Assembly (NCBI GenBank): GCA_016794785.1
Contig: JAEUHC010000004.1
Span: 176,900 to 240,899 of the forward strand
From: Opitutaceae bacterium
GTDB taxonomy: Bacteria; Verrucomicrobiota; Verrucomicrobiia; Opitutales; Opitutaceae
Length of the DNA stretch: 64,000 nucleotides
Reading direction: 5' to 3'
Of this stretch, positions 38,103 through 47,921 are shown one piece after another. Each line of letters starts with the position of its first letter. The first letter of the stretch is position 1. Under the pieces are notes generated by a model. The model did not search any database. It was not told the origin of the DNA and saw only the letters and a program-made list of their open reading frames with translations. A program made the translations under genes and the position numbers.

Positions 38103-41100
38103 CTAAGGAACCTCGTAAACCTCCACGAGGGCAACGCCCGTGGTGTTGTTTACGCCCGAGACCTGAACGGAATATTGCCCGGGCGACAGCGTCGCCACCA
38201 AGGCGGCATCTTTTGAGGTCGCAGGCAGCGGAAAAGCGCCCACCGCGGCAAAAGCCGCAGAGAGTTCGGCGGTGCCCAGCCAGTCATTGCTCTCGCCGAT
38301 TTTCACCGAGGAGCCGTTGAAGAGGGCAAGTTGCGGGTCGGCGACAACTCCGGGCACGCCAAACAAGCCGAGGCTCGGGCCGATGGCGCGCACGAGAACC
38401 CTGAGCGGGGTCGCGCCGCCGATCACGAAGCCAGCTGAGAGACCGGCCCCAAGGTGCTTGCGCAAGGAGACATTGATGAGCCGCGGCGTGGTCGTCGTGA
38501 ACGAGGCAGCCGGAGTGGCATCGTAGACTTCGGCCATGACCTTGCCGATGGCGTTGCCGAAGGCGGAGACCTTCACGGAGTTGTCTCGCGTGGCGATGCT
38601 GACCTCTGTCGCGGCATCCCTTGAAGTCGGGCCCGTAAACGCGAAGGCGCCCACCGCTGATAGGGCGGCCGCGAGATGGGCGGAGCCTCCCCAATTGTCG
38701 TTCTCGCCCGTCTTGGTCGTGCCGGCAAAGAGTTCCAGCTTGGGATCGTCGAGCGCGCCAGCCACGCCGAACGCCCCGAGCGACGGGCCGGCGGCGCGGA
38801 TGACGAGCGGCTTCGCACCGAACGTGCCCGCACCGCCGACCACATAGCCAAGCGTGAAATCGTCGCCCGCCGTGGCGATATCGGTGAGGACGGAGAGGTT
38901 GATGAGCCGGCCTAGATTTGGCACCGTGACCGCAAGAATCGCCTCATTGCTGGTGATGCTGTCCACCGCATTCCCAACCGTGACACTGTAAGCTCCAGCA
39001 TCACTAGCCTGCACATTGCCTAAGCTAAATGTTGCGCCCGTAGCGCCCGGAATGAGGCGGCCGTCTTTTCGCCACTGGTAGCTCAATGGAGCCGTTCCGG
39101 TAGCGACTACCTGAATAGTGAAATTGTTTTCCACGACCACCGATTGCGATGCGGGCTGAACCGCGATCGCAGGCGGAATTATCGCCGCAACCATGAGAGT
39201 CGCTGAAGCGGACGTCACCGAACCAACGCCGTTGGAAACCACCACGGCGTAGCTACCCGAATCACTCTCTTGTGCGCTGGAGAACGCCAGCGTAGCGGTC
39301 GTCGCTCCCGGAATCGGCGCGCCGTTTTTTCGCCACTGGTAAGCCAACGGGGCTGTGCCTACGGCAGAAACTGTAAACGACACCGGGCTGCCCACAAAAA
39401 TTGTCTGACCGGCAGGCTGAGTCCCAATCGAGGGCGCAGCCGCCGTCACCGTGAGTGTGCGAGCCTGACTGAGCGTCGAACCGTAGTCGTTCGTCGCCAC
39501 AATTTGAAAGGTGGCAGCATCAACCAACGTGACGGGGCCAAACGCAATGGCCGCCACAATCGAATTGTTAGCCTGAGAACTGGCTGTGGCGGCAGCGTTA
39601 AGACTTCTGCCACCGAAATTCACTTTCCACGCAACCGCAGAGAAATTCGATGTGGTTACTTGCACGTTGACGTTGAACGATCCGCCATCCGTCGCCGTGA
39701 CGCTGGCAGGCTGAGTCACAAAGACGGGGGCGAGCCCGCTCACATTGCCGACAGATAGAGTTGCCGATGTGCTGATGACATTTCCCACGGTGTTGCTGAC
39801 CATCACAGAATAGCCGCCAGCGTCACTAATTCGGATGTTTGGAAGCGTGAGCACTGCACTGGTGGCGCCGCTGATGGCCGCGTCGTTCTTGCGCCACTGA
39901 TAGGCGAGTGGACCTGAACCTGAAGCCGTCACTGAAAAATTAACGGAGCCTCCCAAATTTGCAGCCTGACTCTGAGGCTGAACGGAGATTGACGGCGGAA
40001 TTGGCGAGGAACCGTTCGAGACTTGGAAGTCCTGCGATGCGAAATTAATGGCGTGTGTGGTCGGCGCTCCGGGGAGCGCTGGCGACGCCAAGATCGATCC
40101 ATCACGGCGGAAAATAGTGATCCGGCTTGTGTTATCGCTGAAGCTTACTGTCTCCACCGAATAACTTCCATTCAGCCACGACGAATCCACCATCAATGAG
40201 AGGGTCCCACCCGAACTGGGCGGGACTGCGCTCAAAATGCGCCTAGTCCCGGCGCTATCCGTCAGGGTTACCTGCAAAACGGTGAGCGGACTGCTGCCAA
40301 GGGTGTAGCCAACAGTGTAGGTTACGTTATTGCCAAGAGAGACGGCCGCAGCGGAAGTTCGCGTCAGCATCGTAAGGGATGGCAACAAAGTGGACGTCAC
40401 TCCTCCCGTGACTTGGAAGTCCTGCGGAGCAAAATTTATTGAGTGAGTCGTCGCCGCACCGGCCAGTGGTGGCGAGGCAAGAATAGACCCGTCGCGGCGA
40501 TATATCGTCAGGCGGCTCGTATTGTCTCCGAAGGAGACACTCGCCACGGAGTAATTTCCGTTCAACCAAGACGAGTTTACCACCAGCGACAATGTGCCAC
40601 CCGACACGGGCGGGATTGCACTCAACGTGCGTGTCGTGCCGACGCTATCCGTGAGGGATATCTGCACAATAGTTAACGGGCTGGACCCTCCCGTGAAGCC
40701 AACAGTGTAGGTCACCGTGCCGCCGGGTGAGATGGACGGTGCAGATGTGCGCGCCAACGACGTCAGTGTGGGCAGTGAAGCAGACGTAGCTCCGCCAGTG
40801 ACCTGAAAATCCTGCGAGGCAAAATTGACGGTGTGGGTCACGGGCGCGCCTACCAGCGCTGGCGATACCAAGATTGACCCGTCGCGGCGATAAATCGTAA
40901 TCCGACTCGTGTTGTCGCCAAAGGTTATGCTCGTCACAGCGTAGCTACCATTCAGCCACGAAGAATCTACTGCTAGTGACAAAGTTCCACCAGAAGTGGG
41001 CGGAACAGCGCTCAAGGTGCGCGTCGTGCCGGCGGCATCCGTCAGTGATATCTGGACAATGGTGAGCGGGCTGCTGCCGACCGAATAACCCACCGTGTAG

Positions 41101-41237
41101 GTTGCCGTGGCACCCGGGGAGACGATTGCTGCGGAGGTGCGCGCCAAAGACGTTAGCGCGGGCAATGATTGGGCAACCAACCAAGGGGAGGCAGCGAGAA
41201 GCGCAGTCGCCGTCAGAATGGCTCTAACAAAAGCCAT
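38103..41237 (-). CDS. secreted Ig-like repeat protein
   Basis: The protein has 1044 residues, with a signal peptide (about 1-23). Three tandem repeats of about 130 residues follow (about 26-155, 156-285, 286-412). Each starts LTSLARTSA or similar and ends NFASQDFQV, with the internal marker SSWLNGSYAV and the near-constant YRRDGSIL. Then come Ig-like domains with QPQSQAANLGG, YQWRKNDAAISGAT and SDAGGYSVMVSNTVG-type motifs. The C-terminus has two copies of a beta domain (IRAAGPSLGAFGV and VRAIGPSLGLFGV) common at the ends of Opitutaceae secreted proteins. It is probably a surface or extracellular adhesive protein. The coding region is visibly less GC-rich than its neighbours. The start could also be a TTG at 41246 that overlaps the upstream Uma2 stop. 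Confidence 0.88.
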   Translation of the reverse strand: MAFVRAILTATALLAASPWLVAQSLPALTSLARTSAAIVSPGATATYTVGYSVGSSPLTIVQISLTDAAGTTRTLSAVPPTSGGTLSLAVDSSWLNGSYAVTSITFGDNTSRITIYRRDGSILVSPALVGAPVTHTVNFASQDFQVTGGATSASLPTLTSLARTSAPSISPGGTVTYTVGFTGGSSPLTIVQISLTDSVGTTRTLSAIPPVSGGTLSLVVNSSWLNGNYSVASVSFGDNTSRLTIYRRDGSILASPPLAGAATTHSINFAPQDFQVTGGVTSTLLPSLTMLTRTSAAAVSLGNNVTYTVGYTLGSSPLTVLQVTLTDSAGTRRILSAVPPSSGGTLSLMVDSSWLNGSYSVETVSFSDNTSRITIFRRDGSILASPALPGAPTTHAINFASQDFQVSNGSSPIPPSISVQPQSQAANLGGSVNFSVTASGSGPLAYQWRKNDAAISGATSAVLTLPNIRISDAGGYSVMVSNTVGNVISTSATLSVGNVSGLAPVFVTQPASVTATDGGSFNVNVQVTTSNFSAVAWKVNFGGRSLNAAATASSQANNSIVAAIAFGPVTLVDAATFQIVATNDYGSTLSQARTLTVTAAAPSIGTQPAGQTIFVGSPVSFTVSAVGTAPLAYQWRKNGAPIPGATTATLAFSSAQESDSGSYAVVVSNGVGSVTSASATLMVAAIIPPAIAVQPASQSVVVENNFTIQVVATGTAPLSYQWRKDGRLIPGATGATFSLGNVQASDAGAYSVTVGNAVDSITSNEAILAVTVPNLGRLINLSVLTDIATAGDDFTLGYVVGGAGTFGAKPLVIRAAGPSLGAFGVAGALDDPKLELFAGTTKTGENDNWGGSAHLAAALSAVGAFAFTGPTSRDAATEVSIATRDNSVKVSAFGNAIGKVMAEVYDATPAASFTTTTPRLINVSLRKHLGAGLSAGFVIGGATPLRVLVRAIGPSLGLFGVPGVVADPQLALFNGSSVKIGESNDWLGTAELSAAFAAVGAFPLPATSKDAALVATLSPGQYSVQVSGVNNTTGVALVEVYEVP

Positions 41238-41242
41238 TTCGT

Positions 41243-41803
41243 TCAATCGAGCAAAAGCTCGGCAAACAGCTCCGCCAACGGCAGGCGGAAGCCGGGCAGC
41301 ACATCATCGCCGTCGAGCACGTCGGTCACGTGCAGCAGGCGGCTTTGTTCGGGCGAGCGGTAGGCCACGGCGCTTTTCTCCGCCGGGTCGATCACCCACG
41401 CGAGGCGCGCGCCACTCGCAAAATACTCCGCCAGCTTCTCGCCGATGCGCTGCGGACGATCCGAGGACTCGACTATCTCGACCACCAAGTCCGGCGCGCC
41501 GCGGAAAAATCCCTCGCGAGCCGCGGCGGTCCGGGGCGTGCGTGCGACGCCGATGAAGCTGACATCGGCGCAACGCAGGTTCCCGGAGCGCATCCAGCAG
41601 CCGAGGTTCGGGCCGCACACGATGCCGAGGCGGTGAGTCGCGACATAGTCGCCAAGCTGCGCCGCGAGGCTGGCTCCGATTAAGGCGTGGTCCATACCGG
41701 CACGAGTCAGGCGAAGCTCGTCGTCCACCAGCTCGCATTTACAGCCCTCATGCGGGAAGCGCATCAGCTCCTCCTCAGTCCAAGTTTTGACGGCTGTCTC
41801 CAT
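41243..41803 (-). CDS. Uma2 family (DUF820) PD-(D/E)XK endonuclease-like protein
   Basis: The protein has 186 residues. The conserved residues lie in CADVSFIG (Asp), APDLVVEIVESSD (Glu) and GEKLAEYFASGARLAWVIDP (Lys). The N-terminal WTEEELMRFPHEGCKCELVD is typical. It ends only a few bases before the Ig-repeat gene, so the two are probably coupled. The ATG at 41803 is used; the frame stays open upstream through a palindromic repeat that is not coding. Confidence 0.86.
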   Translation of the reverse strand: METAVKTWTEEELMRFPHEGCKCELVDDELRLTRAGMDHALIGASLAAQLGDYVATHRLGIVCGPNLGCWMRSGNLRCADVSFIGVARTPRTAAAREGFFRGAPDLVVEIVESSDRPQRIGEKLAEYFASGARLAWVIDPAEKSAVAYRSPEQSRLLHVTDVLDGDDVLPGFRLPLAELFAELLLD

Positions 41804-41862
41804 CGCGGAAGGAAGCGTGCGTGAGACGAGCGACGAGGCAAGGCGGGACACGGTCGGAACCG

Positions 41863-41949
41863 GTTCACCACAGAGATACGAAGGCACAAAGAAGAAATCC
41901 CGATCCGAGCGCTTGGTTTTTTCCGTGCCTCTGTGTCTCTGTGGTGAAC
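41863..41949. repeat. palindromic CACAGAG-family repeat, copy 3
   Basis: The outer arms GTTCACCACAGAGA and TCTCTGTGGTGAAC are perfect inverted repeats of 14 nt. Inside them, GAAGGCACAAAGAAG faces CCGTGCCTCTG. It lies between nuoN and the Uma2 gene and could be a terminator-like hairpin after the nuo operon. Confidence 0.85.
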
Positions 41950-42006
41950 TCCGCCGAACCAACAAGACGAGGGCGTCGCGTCCCCACCATCAGCCACTGC
42001 TCCGGC

Positions 42007-43527
42007 TCACTTCAGCACCAGCCACGACCCCAGCGGCCCCTGCCAGAAGCCCAGCACGACGGAGGCGACGGCCAGCGTGCCTAGGGCGAGGCCGGCGGCG
42101 AAACCCACGGGCGTCCGCGCGGGGCGCGCCGGCGCGGCGTCGGCCGCGGGCGCCCACGACTCGAAGAACGCCGCCTTGATCCAGCCGAAGTAGTAGTAGA
42201 TCGAAATCACCACGCCGATGGCCGCGATGATGAGCGAGGAGCCGTGGCCGGCCTTGAAGACCGCGACGAACACCAGGAACTTGCCCATGAAGCCCGCCAG
42301 CGGCGGGATGCCGGCCAGCGAGCCGAGGCCCACCGCGAGCACGGTGGCGAGGAACGGATGCTCCTTGGCGAGGCCCGCGTAGTGGTCGAGCTCCTGATCG
42401 GAATCCTCGGCGCCCGCGAGATGCGTCATCACGCCGAACACCGCGAACGACGCGATGAGGTAGGCGAAGAGGTAGAATTGAATCGCGCCGACCGCCGACG
42501 GAACGTGCCGCGCCGCCACGACGCCGAGCAGCAGGAAGCCCGCGTGCGACACGCCGGAGAGGCCGATGAGGCGCTTCACGTTGTGCTGGGTGAGCGCGGC
42601 GATGTTGCCGAACAGGATCGTGGCCGCGGCCATCGCGAGGAGGATCGGCTCGGTCAGCCAGCCGTAGGGCGCGAAGGCCCCGCCCGGCCCGCAGAGCGCG
42701 AGCAGAACGGCGAAACCCGCGCCCTTGGACGCCACGGCCAGAAACGCCGTCACCGGCGTGGGCGCTCCCTGGTAGACATCGGGCACCCAAATCTGAAAGG
42801 GAAACGCGCCGATCTTGAAGGCGACGCCGGCGAGCACGAGCACGATGCCGAGGCTGGCGACGAAATTGGCGGGATTGGCGGCAAGGAAACGAGACAGCTC
42901 CGCGTAGTTCATCGCCTGCGCCGTGTGGCCGGGCAGCGCGGCGTTGCCGGCCACCCCGTAGAGCAGCACGATGCCGAAGAGCAGCATGCCGGAGCTGAGC
43001 GCGCCCATCACGAGGTATTTCAAACCCGCCTCGAGCGAGGCCGGGCTCGTGCGGTGGTAGGCCACGAGGATGTAGAGGCCGATCGTGAGCGTCTCAAGCG
43101 CGACAAACAGCATCACGAAGTGGCTGCCCTGCGCGAGGAGCATCATCGCCGCCGTCACGACCAGCACGATGTGGAAAAACTCCACGCGCGGCATCTTCTG
43201 CTTCGCGAGGGCCACGCGGCCGAGGAGGCACACGAGCAGCGCCGCGAGCAGGAAAAACGCCCGCATGAACTGGCCGCCCGCCGAGTGCTGCAGCAGGCCG
43301 TTGAACGTCGAGGTGCCGACGGTGCCGCTGTTCCAGTTGAATAGAAACCCGATGAGCGTGCCGAGCAGGCCGGCCGCGGCCAAATCGGGAATGAGCGAAT
43401 GCAGGCGCTTCGGCAGCATGACCTCGAGCGCGAGCAGGAGGAGCGCGATGCAGCCGAGCATCAGCTCGGGGAAAATGGCGGTCCAGACATTGGACTCCGC
43501 GGCGGCTTTGACGGCTTCGAGGGTCAT
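42007..43527 (-). CDS. nuoN: NADH-quinone oxidoreductase subunit N
   Basis: This is a 506-residue antiporter-like membrane subunit of complex I with about 14 membrane segments, part of the proton-pumping arm. Characteristic segments include LVAYHRTSPASLEAGLKYLVMGALSSGMLLFGI and KIGAFPFQIWVPDVYQGAPTPVTAFLAVASKGAG, with the conserved lysine before GAFPFH/Q. It is the last gene of the operon, 12 nt after nuoM. Confidence 0.96.
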   Translation of the reverse strand: MTLEAVKAAAESNVWTAIFPELMLGCIALLLLALEVMLPKRLHSLIPDLAAAGLLGTLIGFLFNWNSGTVGTSTFNGLLQHSAGGQFMRAFFLLAALLVCLLGRVALAKQKMPRVEFFHIVLVVTAAMMLLAQGSHFVMLFVALETLTIGLYILVAYHRTSPASLEAGLKYLVMGALSSGMLLFGIVLLYGVAGNAALPGHTAQAMNYAELSRFLAANPANFVASLGIVLVLAGVAFKIGAFPFQIWVPDVYQGAPTPVTAFLAVASKGAGFAVLLALCGPGGAFAPYGWLTEPILLAMAAATILFGNIAALTQHNVKRLIGLSGVSHAGFLLLGVVAARHVPSAVGAIQFYLFAYLIASFAVFGVMTHLAGAEDSDQELDHYAGLAKEHPFLATVLAVGLGSLAGIPPLAGFMGKFLVFVAVFKAGHGSSLIIAAIGVVISIYYYFGWIKAAFFESWAPAADAAPARPARTPVGFAAGLALGTLAVASVVLGFWQGPLGSWLVLK

Positions 43528-43539
43528 CGCGGTGAAACG

Positions 43540-45054
43540 TTATTTCGCCGCCGCCACCTTGGCGGCCGGCGCGAGCGCGGCGTTGATGGGGTCGCTGAGG
43601 GACTTGGGCCAGAAGCCGACGAAAAGCAGCGCGGCCAGCAGCACGAGCGCCGGGATGCGCTCGGCCCAGCGAAGGTCAACGGGCGGGTATTTCGTGGCGA
43701 CCGCGGTCATGTGATCCGTCGCCGGGCCGAAGAAGACGCGGGCCGCGGCCCGCAACCCGTAGATCGCGGAGATGACGACCCCCGCGACCGCGCAGACGGT
43801 GATGGCCGGGGAGAATTTCCACAGCGCGACGAAGATCGTGAGCTCGCCCCAGAAGTTGGCGAAGCCGGGCAGGCCGATGCTGGCGAACGTCGCGGCGACA
43901 AACAGCGCGGCGAGCACGGGCGTCTTTTGCGCCAGCCCGCCCATCTCATCCATCGCGAAGGTGTGCGTGCGGTGATGCACGCTCGTCGCGAGCAGGAACA
44001 GCAGCGCGACCGACAGGCCGTGCGCCACCATCATCAGCACCACGCCGCCGACGCCAAGCGTCGAGCCCGCGGCGATGCCGAGGAAGGCGTAGCCCATGTG
44101 CATGACCGAGCTGTAGCCGAGCATCTGCTTCAGGTCGCGCTGTGCGATGGTGATCAAGCCGACGATGAGGACGTTGCCCAGCACGGCGAGCCAGGCGAGC
44201 GGATGCGCCCAATGCAGAGCGCCCGCGGGCAGGAGCGGCAGGCCGATCTGGATGAGGCCGTAGAGGCCGAATTTCTTGAGCACGCCGGCGTGGAGCATGG
44301 CGTTGGAGCTGGGCGCGGCGCCGTAGCCGAGCGGCGCCCACGTGTGCAGGGGCCAGAGCGAGACCAGCACGCCAAAGCCGACCGTCAGCACGGCAAAGAG
44401 GTTCTTCTGCGTGATCTCGGAGAGGGGCTTCGAGGCGAGGTAGCGCTTGAGTTCGATGAGGTCGAAGGTCGTCGCGCCGCTCTTCACATAGAGCGCGATC
44501 AGGCCCACGAGGGAGATCATCGCGCCGGCCGTGAGGTAGATCGTCATCTTCATCGCCGCGTAGCCGCGGTCCTTGCCACCCCAGACGCCGACCATGATGA
44601 ACGTCGGGATGAGCGCGAGTTCGTGGAAGAAGTAGAAGAAGAACACATCCACGCTCGCGAACACGCCCATGAGGCCGCCCTGCATGATGAGCAGGAGCAT
44701 CAGGTAGATCTTGAGGCGCTCGGCCTGGGACTGGATCGCGTAGAGGCCGGCCGCGAAGCCGACGATGCCCGCCATCACGAACAGCGGGAGCGAGATGCCG
44801 TTGAGCCCGAGCTTGAGCGAGATGCCGAGGCCGGTGAGCCCGGTGGAATAGTTCGTGAGGAAGGCGTAGCCGGCGGTCTGCGTCTGCGCCGAGTAGTGCC
44901 ACCACGTGTGCAGGGCCATCAGCAGCGGCACGGCAAACGCGCCATAGGCGAGGCGCACCGACCAGCGCTTGGGCAGACCGAACGCAATCGCGAGCGCCAG
45001 CGCGAGCGGGGCCGCGATGGCGACGAGCAGCGGATCAAAAGGCAGGTGGCTCAT
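43540..45054 (-). CDS. nuoM: NADH-quinone oxidoreductase subunit M
   Basis: This is a 504-residue antiporter-like subunit of the proton-pumping arm. The conserved glutamate and aromatic run are in FFYFFHELALIPTFIMVGVWG. PLHTWAPLGYGAAPSSNAMLHAGVLKKFGLYG and YSSVMHMGYAFLGI mark the broken helices. The ATG at 45054 places the first membrane segment correctly; a longer frame upstream overlaps nuoL and is rejected. Confidence 0.96.
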   Translation of the reverse strand: MSHLPFDPLLVAIAAPLALALAIAFGLPKRWSVRLAYGAFAVPLLMALHTWWHYSAQTQTAGYAFLTNYSTGLTGLGISLKLGLNGISLPLFVMAGIVGFAAGLYAIQSQAERLKIYLMLLLIMQGGLMGVFASVDVFFFYFFHELALIPTFIMVGVWGGKDRGYAAMKMTIYLTAGAMISLVGLIALYVKSGATTFDLIELKRYLASKPLSEITQKNLFAVLTVGFGVLVSLWPLHTWAPLGYGAAPSSNAMLHAGVLKKFGLYGLIQIGLPLLPAGALHWAHPLAWLAVLGNVLIVGLITIAQRDLKQMLGYSSVMHMGYAFLGIAAGSTLGVGGVVLMMVAHGLSVALLFLLATSVHHRTHTFAMDEMGGLAQKTPVLAALFVAATFASIGLPGFANFWGELTIFVALWKFSPAITVCAVAGVVISAIYGLRAAARVFFGPATDHMTAVATKYPPVDLRWAERIPALVLLAALLFVGFWPKSLSDPINAALAPAAKVAAAK

Positions 45055-45058
45055 TGCG

Positions 45059-46960
45059 TCAGTAAAGGGAAATCCAGCCCGCGGCGAAGGCCCAGAGCGC
45101 GACCGCGCCGAGGAGGAACCAGTAGGCGTAGGCGTTGACGTTGCCGGTGTGCAGCGCGCGCGCGCCGAGCCCGAAGAACCCGACGACCGCCGCCAGCCCG
45201 CGCACAATCACGCCGGCGAGGAGGATCTGCTCGAGGAAGTTCACGAGCATCGCGAAGCGCTGCTGGACCTTGGCGACATAGTAGTCGTAGGCGAGGTCGA
45301 AGGAATTGCGGAGCGCGGTGAGGAGGCCAAAGGCGCCGGGGGCCTTCTCCGCCAGCGTGTCGGTGGCCGTTGTCTTGTAGAAGAAGAGCGCGGCCAGGCC
45401 GCCGAGCAGCATCACGGCGAGGCTCGTCGCGAGAATCACCGTGTGGTCGGTGCCCTCCGCGTGGGGCACGAGTGCCATCACGTCCTCAAACGCATCGCGC
45501 CAGACCTGGCTGTAAAACCAGCCGTAGCCACCCACGATTGAGAGCACCGCCAGCAGCACGAGCGGCGCGGTCAGCGTGAGCCCGCCCTCGTGGGCGTGGC
45601 CGGCCTCCTCGGTGCGCGGCGCGCCGAGGAAGACGATCTTCCACATGCGCACCATGTAGAACGCCGTGAGGACGGCCGTGAGCGCGAGCAGGACGAAGAC
45701 CGGCGTGCTGTTGACGTAGGCAAGGAAGAGGATCGCGTCCTTCGAGAAGAAGCCGGCGAGGAAAGGCATCCCGATGATGGCGAGCACGCCAATCGTGAAG
45801 GTAACGAAGGTGAGCGGCATCTTCTTCGCGAGCCCGCCCATCTTGAAAATATCCTGCTCGTGGTGGCAGCCGTGGATGACGGAGCCGGAACCGAGGAACA
45901 TGAGGGCCTTGAAGAAGGCGTGCGTCGTCAGGTGAAACATGGCCGCACCCACGCCGAACTGGACGAGCACGGTGTGCGGGGTGTCGCCGTGATAGTGGGT
46001 GGAATTGGCCGCGCCGAGGCCGAAGGCCGCGACCATGTAGCCTAGCTGCGAGAGCGTGGAGTAAGCCAGGACCTTCTTGATGTCGCTCTGCACGATGGCG
46101 CAGAGCGCGGCGTAGAGGGCGGTGGCGGTGCCGACCCACATGATGACGGTGAGCGCATCGGGCACCATCAGGGCGTTGATGCGGCACAGCATGTAGATGC
46201 CGGCGGCCACCATCGTGGCGGCGTGGATGAGAGCGGAGACGGGCGTGGGGCCCTCCATCGCGTCGGGCAGCCAGACCTGGAGCGGGACCTGCGCGGATTT
46301 GCCGACCGCGCCGCAGAAAAGGAGCAGCGGGATGCCCGCCGCGACAACCGCGCCGCCGTCGGCGAGTTTGGCCAGCTCGGTCAGGTTCACCGTGCCGAAC
46401 TGCGCGTAGCACCACACAATGCCGAGCAGGAAGCCGAAGTCGCCGACGCGATTCGCGATGAACGCCTTCTTCGACGCATCAGCCGCCGACTGCTTGTGCA
46501 TGTAGTGGTTGATGAGCAGCCAGGAGCTGAAACCGACCAGCTCCCAATAGATGAACATCATGAAAAGATTGTCGGCAAAAACGATGCCGAGCATCGAAAA
46601 CATGAAGATCGAGAGGCCGCCGAAGTAGCGCGCGCGGTTCGCGTCGTCGTGCATGTAGCCGAGCGAAAACACATGCACGCACACGCCCACGATCCCCACG
46701 ATCACGAGCATCAGGGCGGCGAGGTCGTCGAACTTGAGGCCGAGCGAAAGCGTGAAGTCCCCGAGCTGCAGCCACGTCATCGACTCCTCGAAGCGTTCGC
46801 CGCCCAAGGCGAGGAGAACCGAGAGGACGGCGATCGCCGTCGCGGTCGCCGTGGAGATCGCGGCGGCCACGCCGCCGTTGCGGCGCAGGAACAGCGCAAT
46901 GACCGCCGCCGAGGCGAGCGGCAGGCCGAGAACGAGTATGGCGTGCTGGAGCATCGTCAT
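45059..46960 (-). CDS. nuoL: NADH-quinone oxidoreductase subunit L
   Basis: This is a 633-residue, largest antiporter-like subunit, with the long C-terminal lateral helix that ties the membrane arm together. MFIYWELVGFSSWLLINHY holds the conserved glutamate, VPLQVWLPDAMEGPTPVSALIHAATMVAAG the quinone-oxidoreductase signature, and YSTLSQLGYMVAAFGLG the broken helix. An ATG two codons later is an alternative start. Confidence 0.96.
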   Translation of the reverse strand: MTMLQHAILVLGLPLASAAVIALFLRRNGGVAAAISTATATAIAVLSVLLALGGERFEESMTWLQLGDFTLSLGLKFDDLAALMLVIVGIVGVCVHVFSLGYMHDDANRARYFGGLSIFMFSMLGIVFADNLFMMFIYWELVGFSSWLLINHYMHKQSAADASKKAFIANRVGDFGFLLGIVWCYAQFGTVNLTELAKLADGGAVVAAGIPLLLFCGAVGKSAQVPLQVWLPDAMEGPTPVSALIHAATMVAAGIYMLCRINALMVPDALTVIMWVGTATALYAALCAIVQSDIKKVLAYSTLSQLGYMVAAFGLGAANSTHYHGDTPHTVLVQFGVGAAMFHLTTHAFFKALMFLGSGSVIHGCHHEQDIFKMGGLAKKMPLTFVTFTIGVLAIIGMPFLAGFFSKDAILFLAYVNSTPVFVLLALTAVLTAFYMVRMWKIVFLGAPRTEEAGHAHEGGLTLTAPLVLLAVLSIVGGYGWFYSQVWRDAFEDVMALVPHAEGTDHTVILATSLAVMLLGGLAALFFYKTTATDTLAEKAPGAFGLLTALRNSFDLAYDYYVAKVQQRFAMLVNFLEQILLAGVIVRGLAAVVGFFGLGARALHTGNVNAYAYWFLLGAVALWAFAAGWISLY

Positions 46961-46964
46961 GGCG

Positions 46965-47273
46965 TCAGTGCTTCAGCGTGTTGAGCTGATCGATCTGGAT
47001 TGTCTGCCGCTTGCGGAAGAGCGCGACGATGATGGCGAGGCCCACCGCGACCTCGGCGGCGGCCACGGTGAGGATGAAGAAGACAAAGACATTGCCATCC
47101 ATCGTGCCGTTGAACCGCGAGAACGCGACGAGCGCCAGGGTCGAGGCCACGAGCATCAGCTCGAGGCACATGAAGACGACGAGTGTGTTGCGCCGCACCA
47201 GCACGCCGACGAAGCCGATGGCGAAGAGCGCGACCGCGATGGCGAGGTAGCCGTTGAGCGTGGGCTCGATCAT
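46965..47273 (-). CDS. nuoK: NADH-quinone oxidoreductase subunit K
   Basis: This is a 102-residue subunit with three membrane helices. The conserved glutamates are in [12 protein letters not shown] and [19 protein letters not shown]. Its ATG overlaps the nuoJ stop (ATGA), and it ends 4 nt before nuoL. Confidence 0.96.
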   Translation of the reverse strand: MIEPTLNGYLAIAVALFAIGFVGVLVRRNTLVVFMCLELMLVASTLALVAFSRFNGTMDGNVFVFFILTVAAAEVAVGLAIIVALFRKRQTIQIDQLNTLKH

Positions 47274-47785
47274 TTGATGTCCTCCATGCCTTCGAACTTC
47301 TTGCTGAGCACGATCACGCCGATCATCGCGATGAGGAGGAGAAAGCCGAGGATCTGCACGGGCAGCAGGTAGGTCGTGAAGAGCTGATAGGCGTAGAGCT
47401 TCAGGTCCGCGCCGAGTGCGGGGACCTTCGCCAGGTCGGGCTCGGGCAGGCGTCCGCGCGCGAGGAACGAAATGACCCCTGCGCCCACGAGGCCGACCGC
47501 AAGGATGCGCGCGGCGGCGGGCAGGCGGTTGAGCGTCGGCCGTGCATCGCCCTTGGTGTCGAGCAGCATGACGATGAAGAGAAACAGCGCGACGATCGCG
47601 CCCGCGTAGACCAGCAGCAGCAGGAACGCCAGGAGGTAGGCCTCGAGCCCGACAAAGAGCCCCGCCACGCCGACGAGCGCGAGCAGCAGGCAGAGCGAGG
47701 CGTTGACCGCGTTCTTGTTCACGACGACGCCGATGGCGGCGATCACCGTGAACAGGGCAAAGATGTTGAAGAGGAGGTGGCCCAT
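47270..47785 (-). CDS. nuoJ: NADH-quinone oxidoreductase subunit J
   Basis: This is a 171-residue membrane subunit with five predicted helices. The signature [18 protein letters not shown] carries the helix with the conserved pi-bulge region. It is separated from nuoI by 136 nt holding a palindromic repeat, whereas its 3' end overlaps nuoK. Confidence 0.95.
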   Translation of the reverse strand: MGHLLFNIFALFTVIAAIGVVVNKNAVNASLCLLLALVGVAGLFVGLEAYLLAFLLLLVYAGAIVALFLFIVMLLDTKGDARPTLNRLPAAARILAVGLVGAGVISFLARGRLPEPDLAKVPALGADLKLYAYQLFTTYLLPVQILGFLLLIAMIGVIVLSKKFEGMEDIK

Positions 47786-47798
47786 TGCTGAAGGAACG

Positions 47799-47917
47799 GA
47801 ATTCAGAATCCAGAATCCAGAAGGCGAGAAGCAGTCCAGCCGCGACCCGCGAACGCGGATTTATTCGGGAAGATGAGTGCGGGATCTTTCATTCTGAATT
47901 CTGGATTCTGTCTTCTG
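47799..47917. repeat. palindromic CAGAATCCAG-family repeat between nuoI and nuoJ
   Basis: The left arm is GAATTCAGAATCCAGAATCC followed by AGAAG. The right arm is CATTCTGAATTCTGGATTCT followed by GTCTTCTG. The arms are inverted copies separated by about 65 nt and are built from a degenerate CAGAATC unit. The element fills almost the whole nuoI-nuoJ gap. Confidence 0.85.
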
Positions 47918-47921
47918 CCGC

